A program made the translations under genes and the position numbers. The notes under the pieces were generated by a model. It worked only from the letters and a program-made list of their open reading frames with translations. It did no database searches and had not been told where the DNA came from. Below, piece by piece: positions 23,035 to 34,063 of a DNA stretch of 64,000 bases. Positions within the stretch are counted from its first letter, which is position 1, and each line of letters starts with the position of its first letter. The DNA comes from Castanea sativa (Eukaryota > Streptophyta > Magnoliopsida > Fagales > Fagaceae), in the NCBI RefSeq assembly GCF_040712315.1, contig NC_134015.1, positions 43,731,464-43,795,463 of the forward strand, given 5' to 3'.

Positions 23035-24330
23035 CTACTTCAAGTCAAAACACTCGTCCATGTCATACCCGTGATCTCTGTGGAAGCGATAATAATTGTT
23101 CCTATTATGCTTGTTAGAATCTCCCTTCATTTTTTCTGGCCACTTCAAGGATGGGTCGTCCTTGATTTGCATAAGTACTTGGTCGAGCGAAACATTCAAA
23201 GGCGTGTAATGCTGACTTCGTCCTGAGGACAAATTTTCCTTCTTGTTATCTCTGTCCTTCTTTCTCCTGTTTCTGGCCTTCTTTGAGTGAGGGCCTTGTT
23301 CCGAATGACGTTGGAACTTTCCTTCCATTCATTCTGCCTTCTTCCTTTTTTTGGCGATGATCGCGTCTTCTACATTCATAAGCTTTGGGCTAAATGGACG
23401 AGTTCAGCCATGGTTTGTGGTTCTTGTTCATAAAGCTTGTGAATGAATAAATTTGCATTAACTCCATTGTAGAAGGCTACTAATAATAGTTTGTCATCCA
23501 TCTCGTCTACCGTCAAGGCTTCCCTGTTGAAACGAGTAATAAAAGATTGCAAACTCTTATTGTCCCCTTGCTCAATGGTCAACAGGTTGGACGAGGAGTG
23601 TTTATGCCTTTGTCCTCCGATAAAGTTGTTGACGAACAACTTACTCAACTTCTTAAAAGAAGCAACTGTATTCTGAGGTATTTTGCTGAACCATACTAGT
23701 GTTGGCCCCTTAATAGTGGTTGGGAAGGCCCTACACATAATCTCATCAGGAACTCCTTGAAGGTGCATTATGGTCTTGAAAGTTACAATGTGGTCACATG
23801 GATTGCACTTTCCATCATAGGAGTCTAAGGAATGCATCTTGAACTTGGAAAGCAAGGGATAACTGTTAATGGAAGCTATGAAAGGGAAATCAGTTCGATG
23901 AACTAGATCTTCTATAGGATTCACTCTCCTCATATTCTCCCTTATCTTATCCATGACCTTCCTCATTTAATCCATCTCCCTCTCCAAGTGTGGCACCTTT
24001 TGTGAGGCAGTACCCCTTGAGCGGCTCTCATGCTCAGTGTTTTCTCCTTCCTTGACTTCTTGACTTTAGGCTTGTCCTTCCACGCATCTTTCATGACGTT
24101 GTCTCAAATTAATCTCCTTGGTCAACTTTTGGTTCTAACAGGTTAACTCCGCCATGGCAGCTGCCATGGACTACATCTGTTGGATAGAAGGCGGTTGCAT
24201 GACAGGTGTTGATTGGTGATCTCAATTAGGATGACTAGAAGCGTTTCCACTCTCCTGATGGCCTGGACTAGTGGCCATTGACCTTGCCCAGACCATACAA
24301 CCTTTTTTCTAAGAAGATAAATTGCAAAAC
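23035..24330 (-). pseudogene. gag of element B
   Basis: 23376-23966 holds the gag core: FPFIASINSYPLLSKFKMHS, SYDGKCNPCDHIVTFKTIM, MCRAFPTTIKGPTLVWFSKI, NFIGGQRHKHSSSNLLTIEQ and SLQSFITRFNREAL. After a stop, 23035-23328 has the basic linker (KKARNRRKKDRDNKKEN) and a zinc-knuckle-like block YYRFHRDHGYDMDECFDLK in which the first cysteine is replaced by tyrosine. The N-terminal 24000-24330 part is broken. Confidence 0.85.
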
Positions 24331-24344
24331 GTAAGTATAATCCT

Positions 24345-24366
24345 TCCCACAAATGGCGACAACTGG
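24345..24366 (-). other. degenerate primer-binding site, element B
   Basis: After the LTR end CATCA the minus strand reads CCAGTTGTCGCCATTTGTGG. It aligns with TTGGCGCCGTCTGTGG of A', but the critical TGGCGCC is changed to TGTCGCC. Confidence 0.5.
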
Positions 24367-24777
24367 TGATGCATGGAAAATCAATAGGCTGAATGCTCCA
24401 AGCTTTAATGGGCTAGTGATTGCTTGGAAGGCTTAAAAAGAAAAAGACACCAGATCAAAGGAGACCGGGTTGAACTGACCAAGAACCTTCTAATGCTTAA
24501 ATTAGTTTTTTACGAGTAGTGAAAACTTACCTCTATTTGATGTGGATGAGTCATTATACAGTGAGCTTTTGGAGTGGTTACTTGTCTAGTAATTTCCCCA
24601 ATATTTGTGGAAGTTTGAAGGTTCAGACTTAACTTCCACAACTGCTATAGAAGTTAGAATATTCAATCTTATCTTTTACAACTGCCATTGGAAGTTAAGT
24701 ACCTAATAGCTATGAACAAGGATTTGGTAGCACGTGCTCCAAGTTACAAGCTCTTGTGGATAAATCCATTACTGGAA
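24367..24777 (-). repeat. truncated 5' LTR of element B
   Basis: Starts TGATGCATGG and matches 14667-15104 of the 3' LTR. Homology stops abruptly after TTACTGGAA at 24777. The last third, with the LTR's own 5' TG end, is missing. The gag region of A' follows at once. Confidence 0.85.
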
Positions 24778-24885
24778 TGACCTCCTTACCCACTAGGATG
24801 ATAAAAAAATTGCTTCCCTTGGCTTACCGAACCTGAATGACCTCCTTGTCCACTAGGATGATACAAAAATTGCTTCAACCTTCCC
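24778..24885. repeat. 57-bp direct duplication at the B/A' junction
   Basis: TGACCTCCTT-CCACTAGGATGATA-AAAAATTGCTTC occurs at about 24778 and again at about 24837. The second copy is collinear with A (37640-37676); the first is the extra copy touching the truncated B LTR. Confidence 0.8.
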
Positions 24886-26148
24886 TCCTTAACCAACTGC
24901 TCCAAATGATTCCACAGAGTCCTGCAATCTTCAGTGTTATGACCTTTGTCCTGATGATAGTGGCAGTGGAGATTCTGATTACGCTTCAGAGGATCCCCAG
25001 CCATCTTGTTGGGCCATTTGAAGTATGGTTCATTCCGGATTTTCTCCAACACCTAATGCACCGATTCTCGGAATACAGTGTTAACCACCTGTGGGACAAT
25101 AGGACCGGATTGCCCAGCAAAATCTCTTTGGGGCCTGTTATTGTTGTATCTATCCGACCTAAAATCCCTCCTCTCTTGAGGGATAACCTTCGTTTTTCCC
25201 TTACCCTGTTGTTAATCTTCCTCAACTTGTTTGTACTCATCAATTCGATCCATGAGCCAACATACACTCTTTACAGGCTTTTTGGTCAGAGATTTCCGCA
25301 AGTCGTGTTCAGTAGGGAGGCCAACCTTGAAAGTCCGTATCGCTACATCATCAAAATCACCATCCATCTTATTGAACATCTCCCAGTATCTATTAGAGTA
25401 TGTTCTCAGGGTTTCCCCTTCTCTCATGGCCATGGACAATAACAAATCCAGAGGCCGAGAAACTCTACTGCAAGTGATGAAGCGGGACCCAAATGCCCTA
25501 GTAAGTTCCATGAAGGAATTAATAGAACCTGCCTTCAATCCATTAAACCATTTTATCGCAACAAGTCCCAAGCTAGAAGGGAAAACTTTGCACATTAAAG
25601 TTTCATTTTTAGAATGTACCGTCATCCTTTGATTGAAATGACTCACGTGTTCCACATGGTCTGTTCGGCCATTATAAATGGTGAATGTGGGTTGAGTGAA
25701 TCACCGTGGAAGCTTCCCCTTCTCCACCCTACGTGTGAAAGGTGACTTGGAAATTTGGTGTAACGCCCTACTCATAGCATCATTTCCTAAGCCCCTAGAG
25801 GAAGATTCCCTGCTCTGATGACCACGAAGATGATCAGGAGGAGTTCTTGACCTGGACTTGTAGCCACTGCCCTGGCTATCTTCAGAAGAAGGGTCACAAA
25901 AAAAGGGCATTCACCTTCGCCTTTTGCAGCACAACTTCTTCTTCAAATGGTTAATCTTCTTCTACATGGCTTTTACATGTTCCTCGTGAGGGATTCTGCT
26001 TCCATCTCATGAACAACTTCCACCGGTGTGCTCTGTATGCACACTACCCTTTCGATCTCGGAGTGATCCTCATGCTGGGACCTCATAGACTCTGCATAAT
26101 GTGGACCTAAGCCTGTCATAATGTTCCAATTCCTAAAACACAAGATTT

Positions 26149-26166
26149 TCCACAGACGGCGCCAAT
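26149..26166 (-). other. primer-binding site, element A'
   Basis: The minus strand reads TTGGCGCCGTCTGTGG directly after the LTR. TGGCGCC is complementary to a tRNA 3' end of the GGCGCCA type (tRNA-Asp from memory; only the first 9 bases fit). Confidence 0.65.
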
Positions 26167-26740
26167 TTTAAGGTCACAATTCACACCCGAACCCAACAGT
26201 ATGAAGGGTGCAGGCCCAAAAAGCCCTATACAATGAAATTTGTAGAGTGTGGGCTTGAAACCTAGGTTCAATGGATGTTGGATAACAAAAATGATGGGCA
26301 AGATCCCCAATTTACATGCGACGAATTGATTATGTAATAGAAACTCTCCTCGGATGTAAGCCGAGGATGACTTGTATTGCTTTTCCTTGTTTTGAAAATA
26401 GATTACAATTGAAGGTGGTGTGTACAGTATTTTTCTCTTTCTTCTCCGATCCCCTTACTTGAATGCCTTTTTTTTTTCCTTTTATATCATCCTCACATCT
26501 TCATCCACCAGACCTCCTAGAATTTCCTTATCAACATCATGGTGCATAGTATAGTCTTCACTTCATATAGCCGAGGAGATGCCCCTCCTCAGACTATTTC
26601 CACCAAACTCTCTCGCAATAGTTTGCTTGTAGGCTTTTAAGTTCGATATAGTTATTACCACTAAACCTTCCTCGGACAGGTTAATACCCTCGAATCTAGC
26701 CCAAGGCCCAAGAACATATTCTGACCCTTTCGCCTCTACA
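26167..26740 (-). repeat. shared LTR between A' and A (574 bp)
   Basis: To its left lie a primer site and gag (so it is the 5' LTR of A'); to its right lies the antisense gene of A (so it is the 3' LTR of A). It is roughly 95% identical by eye to 38982-39784, but about 230 bp are missing at 26493, a segment that C retains. The plus-strand start is TTTAAGG instead of TGTAAGG; the end is CTCTACA. A minus-strand TATA box lies at 26480-26487. Confidence 0.85.
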
Positions 26741-27010
26741 ATAGCCTTTCAAAAATTCATTTTTCTCCCATCCGAGGAGAAAAATGAAGTTTTGATTCAA
26801 CACCACAGCCTTTGCACACTTCTCAAACCGTTACACGTGAAAATGTCATTTTACTCCTTTTGAAACTGCTCCTGATGCCTCGAAATCCATAATGGCCCTA
26901 GTAATTGCTCCATGAAACGCCATGTCCTCCACGTCCAACGGTGAGATGCATATCCAACGGTTCGAGTTTTTCCTCAAAATTTGAGCGGGATAACTCCCAT
27001 TCAATGTCGC

Positions 27011-27024
27011 CTCCCATATATCAA
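27011..27024 (+). promoter_or_regulatory. weak TATA-like element of the A antisense gene
   Basis: CATATATCAAAA about 220 bp before the ATG, in the same relative place as the strong box of C (56962). The match to TATAAA is poor, so the promoter may be decayed. Confidence 0.3.
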
Positions 27025-27239
27025 AATGCCTAGGAAGTCGCGATTCAACTCATTACTCCAGAAATCAATCAAATCCTAATACTCCCTCCTTTTCTCTCCT
27101 CTTAAGAAGCTCACGAAGAATCGTCTACTCATTTGCCCATAAGTTTTCACTCTTTTCAATTCTTTTTCTCCTCGGCTGTAGTCCTCAGCCATTAATTGTA
27201 CCCCTTCCCTTTCTAAATCTCTATTTTTACACCAACCAA

Positions 27240-29857
27240 ATGGGTAGATTCAAATGTATAGTAGATACCAACGCCGGTATGGAGGGTTTCCGAGCCAAAT
27301 ACCGCATCCCTCAGGAAGTAGGTTTGAGTTATTGCCTCCCCCCCCTGAGGCATAGCTGACGATAGGAAAGAATGGGAAGTTGTCATTCCCATAATCGCAT
27401 TTTTGGAGGGTGGAATGACACTTCCCATGAAGAACGTAACCAGTGAATACCTGCGTAATCATAGATTATGCCCAGACCAATGTACACCTAACATGTTTAG
27501 AATATTAGGTTGTGTCGACACTCTCAATGAGCAAATGGGTTTGAGACTCACATGGCACGACGTTGCGTAGGTCTAGCATTGTTAGGCTCATATCATGTCT
27601 TCCCAAATCTAACAAAGGCATGAAGGACGACTACTTAATCGCCTCTAGGAAGTGGTACAATGGTCCTCATTGTCCAGTTGAAGAGGGAAAACCAGGTGTG
27701 ATTCCAAAGGATTTAGGTCCCCTGGCCTGGGGTTTAGTTCTCCTAACTTTATCGTTTAGATCTATATTGTATCTTAGTTTCCTCTTTATTTGACATGTAT
27801 TGTTGATCTAACCATATTTTAGTTCCTCGGACATTTTTTTCAGATAAACGGCACGTATCACCCTGTTTAAGCCTATCCTGCATCGCGGACCTCAATAAAG
27901 TTTTAAGATCCGAGGTATTCGTGAGTGAAGACCTTCAGGTGAGGGCAGCCCATCTCATCTTGGGATACGAACCGCTATCAGCGATCTTCAAAGATATTGG
28001 CAACGCGATCATCGCGGGTGACCGGAGACGTAGAAGGATAGACGTCTCGAAACTGGAGTTTCTTGCTCCACACGATTTATCGAACAACCCTTCTGTCATC
28101 CTATATGTACGCCCAATAAAAGCAGTCCCTCCTTCGGTGCAACTTGAGGCAACAACCATCCAAGAAGAGCCTACATCTCCTTGCCTGTCCCTCGAGGAGG
28201 AGATAGACTGGTTCTGGCTTGAGGAAGCAGAGAAACCTTCAGAGGGCCATATTGTCAACATCTCGGACAAAGAAAACGAACCTGCTGAGAGCTCTGGTAT
28301 CAAAGGCTTCATAGTTGCACGTGTAGATAATAGTTTCAAGGAAGAAGAAGAAGAAATGTCTCAACAACTAGGGACAAGTTTGAAGGATTTGCTTGCACAA
28401 AGGGGCAAGCAAGCCACTGTGAAAGACACTTCAGGATCCTAACCTCCTGCCAATCTCCCTCCCCCACCTCCTCCTCCAGGCCCTCTCATTACCATTTTCA
28501 ACCTCAAGAAGAAGAAAAGAACGGGCAAGATTGAGGAAGAAGAGTTGGCCTAACAGAAAAAACAAAAACAACAAAAAGTGTTAAAGGGCCAGACACGAGC
28601 TTCCTCCATGGAGAGTAGGGGGAGTCATGATTTGGCCGAGGTGCACTGCATTCAGATCCAGTGGTCACCTCCTTTGGAATTGGATGGGACTCCTATTTCC
28701 CGCCATGCCTCTATAAGGGAGTTCCAAAAAGGGCACGCCCATTACCTGGCCGAGGCCCTAGAACAACCCATTTTGCTGCCCAAGGATATGGATGCCCTAA
28801 AGGGGGTGAGGCAACCAGATCTCTTCCTGTCCCTAAAAAAGGACTTGGCTTTGGTACGTATTGTTTAGTTCCCTTACCTTTGCAACTTACTTTCTATTAA
28901 CCCTCTTTAAACATATACACATGTTTAGGTTATTCTTCATAATGCACTTGTCTACTACCCTTGTGCAGGTTGTCCAAGAGGTTTTTGTAGCGGAGAAATG
29001 GGTGGAGGACGCTTGGAATGATGCTAAGGTTGAGGCTAACATCCAGATTGAGACTGATAAAGCTGTTGGCCTAGCCGAGGAAGAGAAGAAGAAGCTTGCT
29101 GACAAGCTAATGGAAGAGGTGAAATTAAGGAGGAGCACTGAGGCTAGACTTAATACAGCCGAAGCCTAGGCGGAGGAGCAACGCAAGTAGCTTCACAACA
29201 AAGGAGAGGACCTAGCGACTGCCCAGCAAGACATTTTGTGCTTGAAGGGCGAGTTAGCACAAGCCAAGGAAGCGGCTCGCACCATTAAAGAGACCGTGGA
29301 TGCTGCATCGCTTGTCTTATTCAACAAGGGGGTTGAGGAAACGGAAATCCGACTGGCCGAAGAGCTAGCTGAAGTATGCAGGGATTACTGCCAACAAGTA
29401 TGGGCAGAGGCCCTTAATGTGGCAGGGGTCCCTGCTACCTTAGAGTGGAGGAAGACCGAAAACATGTGGCTCCCCCCAGACATACATGCAATTGAAGCCC
29501 TTCCACCTCCTTCAACTGCTCCTAAGACAGTGCACCTTATACAACCATCCCCGTTCAAGAACCTCTCCCACCTCTTAAAGCATCTGTTGGCTCTGATCAA
29601 GCGGCAGAGCAAGGTGAGAAGACTGAGAAGTGTTTGAGTGAGAAAGCTGATCAGGGTGACCCTCCACCAAGGGCGAAGGACAAAGGAAAACAAATTCAGA
29701 CCCCATCCCAGACCAAACCTTCAAGTGTTGCCCTCGTCATCAAGGAAGTAACTCCCCACCCAAAGAAACTGGGCCCAAGCAAAAAGGGGAGGAGGACAAA
29801 GCAAAAGATGCTGAAGCAAAGTCCACAAAAGACCCTCCATTGAAAATCAAGACATAA
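27240..29857 (+). pseudogene. antisense gene of element A (three exons, coiled-coil end)
   Basis: Exon 1 (27240-27695) starts MGRFKCIVDTNAGMEGFRAK and carries a frameshift at a C run near 27340, then CTPNMFRILGCVDTLNEQMG. Intron 1 is 27696-27843 (CAG|GTGTG ... TTTCAG). Exon 2 (27844-28853) has QVRAAHLILGYEPLSAIF, an acidic Ser/Glu-rich linker, a stop at 28439, a proline run and ALEQPILLPKDMDALKG. Intron 2 is 28854-28968 (G|GTACGT ... TGTGCAG). Exon 3 (28969-29857) is a Lys/Glu/Ala coiled coil, then VCRDYCQQVWAEALNVAGV, ending near PPLKIKT. Homologous throughout to C. Stops at 29167 and 29188. Function unknown. The domain looks like the putative gypsy type transposon family (memory). Confidence 0.75.
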
Positions 29858-30289
29858 GCAGCCTAGGATTCTTTCTAAAAATAGTTTTTTCTTATTATAA
29901 TTTTACCACCATCATTTTGTCCTGTGTTTTTGGTTCCAATGTAATCACGTACAATGATAATGATAAATTCAAGATTTTGATCTTTAATTCCTTATAGATT
30001 TCACTTACTGAACTGTTTAGCTTTTTATCTTAATACAAGTTATATACATAGCATGAATGACTTAATATTCAAGTGAACAAGGTAGATCTCTATAATGTCT
30101 TAGTTAATATCAGTAATCTGACATGAAAATAATTTCATTTCATTCACCTAGGCCATCAGTGGATAACCTGTATATTGAAATTATACTATTTAATGTGCAA
30201 TAGCAAACAATTAAATATATAAGAATATACCTAAACCTAAAACGAGAAAAAACATGGTCTGAGACTAGATTTTACGTCAAACTTAGGCA

Positions 30290-30990
30290 CAAAAGTAAAT
30301 CATTAACCTCAACATGATATGTGGTTTGAGGAGCCAAGCATGACCAAGTTTCTATTTGATACTTATAATAATGAACTGAAGTGTTAATTTCCCCAAAGTA
30401 GATGGTCCGAGGACCAGATGTAACTAAGGTTCTATTTAACACTTAATAAAAATATCAATTTCCACAAGGTATGTGGTCCGAGGAGCCAGGCATGACCAAG
30501 TTTCTGTTTGATACTTAGAAAAATGAACTGAAGTGTTAATTTACCCAAAGTAGATGGTCCGATGACCAAACATAACTAAGGTTCTGTTTAACACTTAATA
30601 AAAATATCAATTTCCACAAGGTATGTGGTCCGAGGAGCCAGGCATGACCAAGTTTCTGTTTGATACTTAGAAAAATGAACTGAAGTGTTAATTTACCCAA
30701 AGTAGATGGTCCGAGGACCAGACATAACTAAGGTTCTGTTTAACACTTAATAAAAATATCAATTTCCACAAGGTATGTGGTCCGAGGAGCCAGGCATGAC
30801 CAAGTTTCTGTTTGATACTTAGAAAAATGAACTGAAGTGTTAATTTCCCCAAAGTAGATGGTCCGAGGACCAGACGTAACTAAGGTTCTGTTTAACACTT
30901 AATAAAAATATCAATTTCCACAAGGTATGTGGTCCGAGGAGCCAGACATGACCAAGTTTCTATTTTATACTTAGAAAAATGATAATTAAC
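30290..30990. repeat. 151-bp dimeric tandem array in element A
   Basis: Units start near 30315, 30468, 30619, 30772 and 30923 (period 151-153 bp). Each unit is two related halves: GGTCCGAGGAGCC...GTTTGATACTTAG and GGTCCGAGGACCAGAC...GTTTAACACTTAAT. Inner copies are nearly identical; the first is most diverged. Lies between the convergent antisense gene and pol. Confidence 0.9.
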
Positions 30991-31034
30991 GCTACACAGT
31001 GCCAACAAAAATAAAATGGCAGAGGTGTTTTTCA

Positions 31035-31462
31035 TTAATAATAGTACATTCGCAGGTTATTTACATTCCAGGGACGTAGTACAGCCTTTTCATCTAAATC
31101 TACAAGATAATATGCTCCTATGCCAACTACTGAAGTGATGCGGTAAGGTCATTCCCAATTAGGTCCCAATTTTCCCCATGTTGGGTTCTTGGCAGTACCT
31201 AACACCTTCCTCAACACCAAATCTCCAAAGCAAGTGGCCTTAACTTCATATGGGAATCATATCCCTGTTTGAGTTTTTGCTGATAATAAGCTAGCTGAAC
31301 CATTGCATTTTCTCACTGTTCCTCAACTAGGTGTAGGCTTTTTTCCAGTACATTGTCGTTGTTACTTGGAATGAAAGAGCTCGTTCTTAGTGTGGAAAAT
31401 CCAGTCTCCAGAGGGATCACAACTTCAGCCCCATAAGTCATAGAAAAGAGTGTCTCTCCCGT
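31035..31462 (-). pseudogene. integrase C-terminal part of element A (left of the hAT)
   Basis: Reads parallel to C 61151-61575, with a PWNVNNLRMYYY end and stop at 31035-31037, and GPNWE...YRITSVVGIGAY before it. This is the chromatin- or DNA-contacting tail of integrase. A stop replaces a residue in the NWEGPY block, and the domain is split from the core by the hAT at 31463. Confidence 0.8.
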
Positions 31463-31578
31463 CAGGGCCGACCCTAGACATTTTGGGGCCTAAGGCGAGA
31501 ATTAAAAATGGGGCCTTTTTTATACTTATATATTAATTAAATTAATATTAATTTAATATTATTATATTATAATATATT

Positions 31579-32900
31579 TCATTTAAAATCTATTTTTCTT
31601 ACTTTTTGAGATGCAAATTGACTAATTAAGTTTTTGTATTCAAGGTCTTCTAACATCTCATTTTCAATCGATAGTATAGCTAATCCACTTAATCTTTCTT
31701 GGGACATTGTCGATCTTAAATATGATTTTATTAATTTTAATTTTGAAAAACTTCTTTCTGCAGTAGCTACTGTAACAGGTATTATTAGTAAAATCCTATA
31801 AACAATGCATGTATTTGGAAATGAATCTAATCTTTTTATATAATTTAGTATGTCAATTGGAGTATAATCTTTTATTTGTAAAATTTCTTTTAAAATCTTT
31901 AACTCTGACGATAAATCAAAACCATCAATATCAGAATAAATATCATGTTTGAGAAAATCTTGAAGTTTAAGACAGTATTTTTGTAAACTATCATTCTCCC
32001 CATTTGATAATATTCGGGTGTAATGAATAGTAGAAAAATGTCTAATGTCATCACCTTTAGGAAAAATTATATCATTGTCTCTAATTGGACCTCTTTCTTC
32101 TAATAAATCTCTTAATTTTGTGTCAATATTTTTCCAATTACCTGGATCATAAATATTTGAAGGAATATAATTCAACATGTCATTATTATTTTCATTTTCT
32201 TCTAGTTTTTTTTTTTTTTTTTTTGAGAATGATCATTTTCTTCTAGTTGAACATCATTATAGTGAACTTGTTCATTTGTGACATTTTCATCATTATTTTC
32301 ATTTTCTTCTAAATTATTTTGAAGTTCATTATCAAGATTTGTTGTATTGCAAAATTGAACATCATTGTTATCTTGCAATTGTATCATTTCATTATCTTCT
32401 AACTGAATAGTAGAAAAATGTCTAATGTCATCACCTTTAGGAAAAATTATATCATTGTCTCTAATTGTACCTCTTTCTACTAATAAATCTCTTAATTTTG
32501 TGTCAATATTTTTCCAATTACCTGGATCATAAATATTTGAAGGAATATAATTCAACATGTCATTATTATTTTCATTTTCTTCTAGTTGAACATCATTATA
32601 GTGAACTTGTTCATTTGTGACGTTTTCTTCTAAATTATTTTGAAGTTCATTATCAAGATTTGTTGTATTGCAAAATTGAACATCATTGTTATCTTGCAAT
32701 TGTATCATTTCATTATCTTCTAACTCTTTTTGGTGAATTTCTTGCTCATTTGTGATATTTTCATCTAAATTTTGTATTATATTTTGTTTATTACTAATAA
32801 CAAATTTATCTATTGATCCTTTTTGAGACTCAATCAATTTTTCTTCTTTTTTTCTTTTTTTAAGTTTTTCATATCTAGATGAATATTTCCTAGTAGACAT
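31579..32900 (-). pseudogene. deletion-derivative hAT transposase (ZMYM1/TTF-type)
   Basis: N-terminus at 32900: MSTRKYSSRYEKLKKRKKEE, a basic start, then Asn/Glu-rich linker and YIPSNIYDPGNWKNIDTKLR with DIIFPKGDDIRHFSTI, the block that in relatives leads into a TTF-type zinc finger. The zinc finger and the DDE catalytic domain are missing. The sequence jumps to the C-terminal hAT dimerisation domain: RILLIIPVTVATAERSFSKL, KSYLRSTMSQERLSGLAILS, IENEML (stop at 31579). A tandem duplication and a poly-T run (32202-32222) break the frame. Cannot transpose by itself; could be moved by an autonomous relative. Confidence 0.85.
32024..32724. repeat. tandem duplication inside the hAT
   Basis: Two copies (32024-32403 and 32404 to about 32724) offset by 380 bp; TGAATAGTAGAAAAATGTC opens both at 32024 and 32404. 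Copy 1 has an extra poly-T segment (32208-32224 region) and a short extra TCATTATT block. Confidence 0.85.
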
Positions 32901-34063
32901 TTCTAATCAAAAAATATATTTATAAAGACTAAAATAAAAAATAACTTTCAAGTGTAGAGCAAATGAGAAATAGAACTTGATTTATATAAAAAGTATTGTT
33001 GTAGTTTCACCAAACAATAACAAATTTTTAGCAATTTCAACTTGCATAAATAAAAACTTATTCAATATATGGCCACTAACTAAAATATATATATAAACTG
33101 AAAACACAAGATTAAAAAAAATAATAATAAAAATAAGCACAACCATAACAAAAATTTAAGCACAACTATAACACAACAAGGCTTATTAAAAAGATCCACC
33201 CACAAAAAAAAAAATAATAATAATAATCTTATATTCCTATCAAATCTTATCAGACGATTTTCCCATCAAAAAAAAAAAAATCTTATCAGAGTTTCAGACT
33301 TATCACTTATCTATAACCCAATACCCAAGGTCCCAAATACAAAAAGACAAAAACCCACAGGCCACAGCTTTATAATAAACGCACAGCTTTATAAAAAACC
33401 CACAGCTTTATAAAAAATCCTATCTATCTAAGATCTAACCCAAATCCAAAAAGAAGAAAACCCAGGCAGCACCGCAGCAGCAAGCTTTATTTAAAAATAA
33501 AAAAATTTAAAAAAAAAAACCTTGAAGGAAGTTATTGAACAGCTGAACTGAACGGAACTGAGGAAGAGGAAGAGAAAGGCCGAAGGAACTGAGGAACTGA
33601 GGAAGCTTGCTACCAAGGCCGGAGAGTAAATGAGATCAGTGAGAACAAGGGAGAGAAAGAGAATCAGAGAGAATGAGAGACAGAGAGAGGCGAAGAGCAG
33701 AGATTAGGGAGAGGTAAAATTTTTAGGGTTTTGAGCTATTTTATTTGTTGTGATTTGTGATTATTTTGTGGTTAATGTGTTAGACCGGATTTGTAGTTTA
33801 TCCGGATGATTTTTGGTTTGTCTGATTTACCAAAATTTTTGTTTTTTGGTTAAAAGGATGTGCCAAAATTTTGTGCTTCAGCTTCACCTTAAACTATTTT
33901 TTTTTTCTCCTTACTGTGTCAGATTTTTGGTGCTTCCCTGAAACTAAATATATTTTTTCCCCTACTCTCTATTATTTTCTAAAATTTTGGGGCCTCCCTT
34001 CCACTTGGGGGCCTTAGGCAACCGCCTAACTCGCCTAAGGGAAGGGCCAGCCTTGTCTCCCGT

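Larger units (their letters stand above)
14667..24777 (-). mobile_element. Ty3/gypsy element B with antisense gene
   Basis: Order on the plus strand: 3' LTR (14667-15273), polypyrimidine complement of the PPT, antisense gene (plus), then integrase, RNase H, RT, protease and gag (minus), primer site, and a truncated 5' LTR (24367-24777). The layout fits the Tat lineage. All frames are damaged. Its right part was removed together with the rest of A', leaving a direct LTR-gag junction at 24777/24778, so no target duplication can be tested. Confidence 0.85.
24778..26166 (-). pseudogene. gag of element A' (truncated second copy of the A family)
   Basis: Closely similar to A gag at 37600-38980. 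Core at 25212-25655 (HFNQRMTVHSKNETLMCKVF, EGETLRTYSNRYWEMFNKMD) and zinc knuckle at 24950-25000 (CHYHQDKGHNTEDC, all CCHC ligands kept). N-terminal Ser/Arg-rich part 25701-25910. The reading ends in a YHPSGQGG block that is duplicated (24780-24860), and nothing of protease or pol follows. Stops separate the pieces. Joined on the right to a primer site and the shared LTR. Confidence 0.85.
31463..34055 (-). mobile_element. hAT transposon with 8-bp target duplication, inserted in element A
   Basis: 2593 bp. TCTCCCGT occurs at 31455-31462 and 34056-34063. Imperfect terminal inverted repeats: CAGGGCCGACCCT on the left, CAAGGCTGGCCCTT on the complement of the right end. GGGGCC blocks lie just inside both ends. 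Integrase reading resumes after the right copy (compare C at 61576), proving insertion after A. It carries the two ends of a transposase gene; 32901-33955 is AT-rich non-coding leader with an ACAGCTTTATAA triplication near 33365-33415. Confidence 0.95.

Noticed and set aside
24837..25442. 201-codon plus-strand open frame
   Set aside because: It lies antisense to the A' gag and mirrors its codons; the A copy has the same shadow (37852-38241). No independent start context or domain.
30290..30990. CRISPR-like repeat array
   Set aside because: The whole unit repeats without unique spacers, and the DNA is eukaryotic; tandem satellite inside a retrotransposon.
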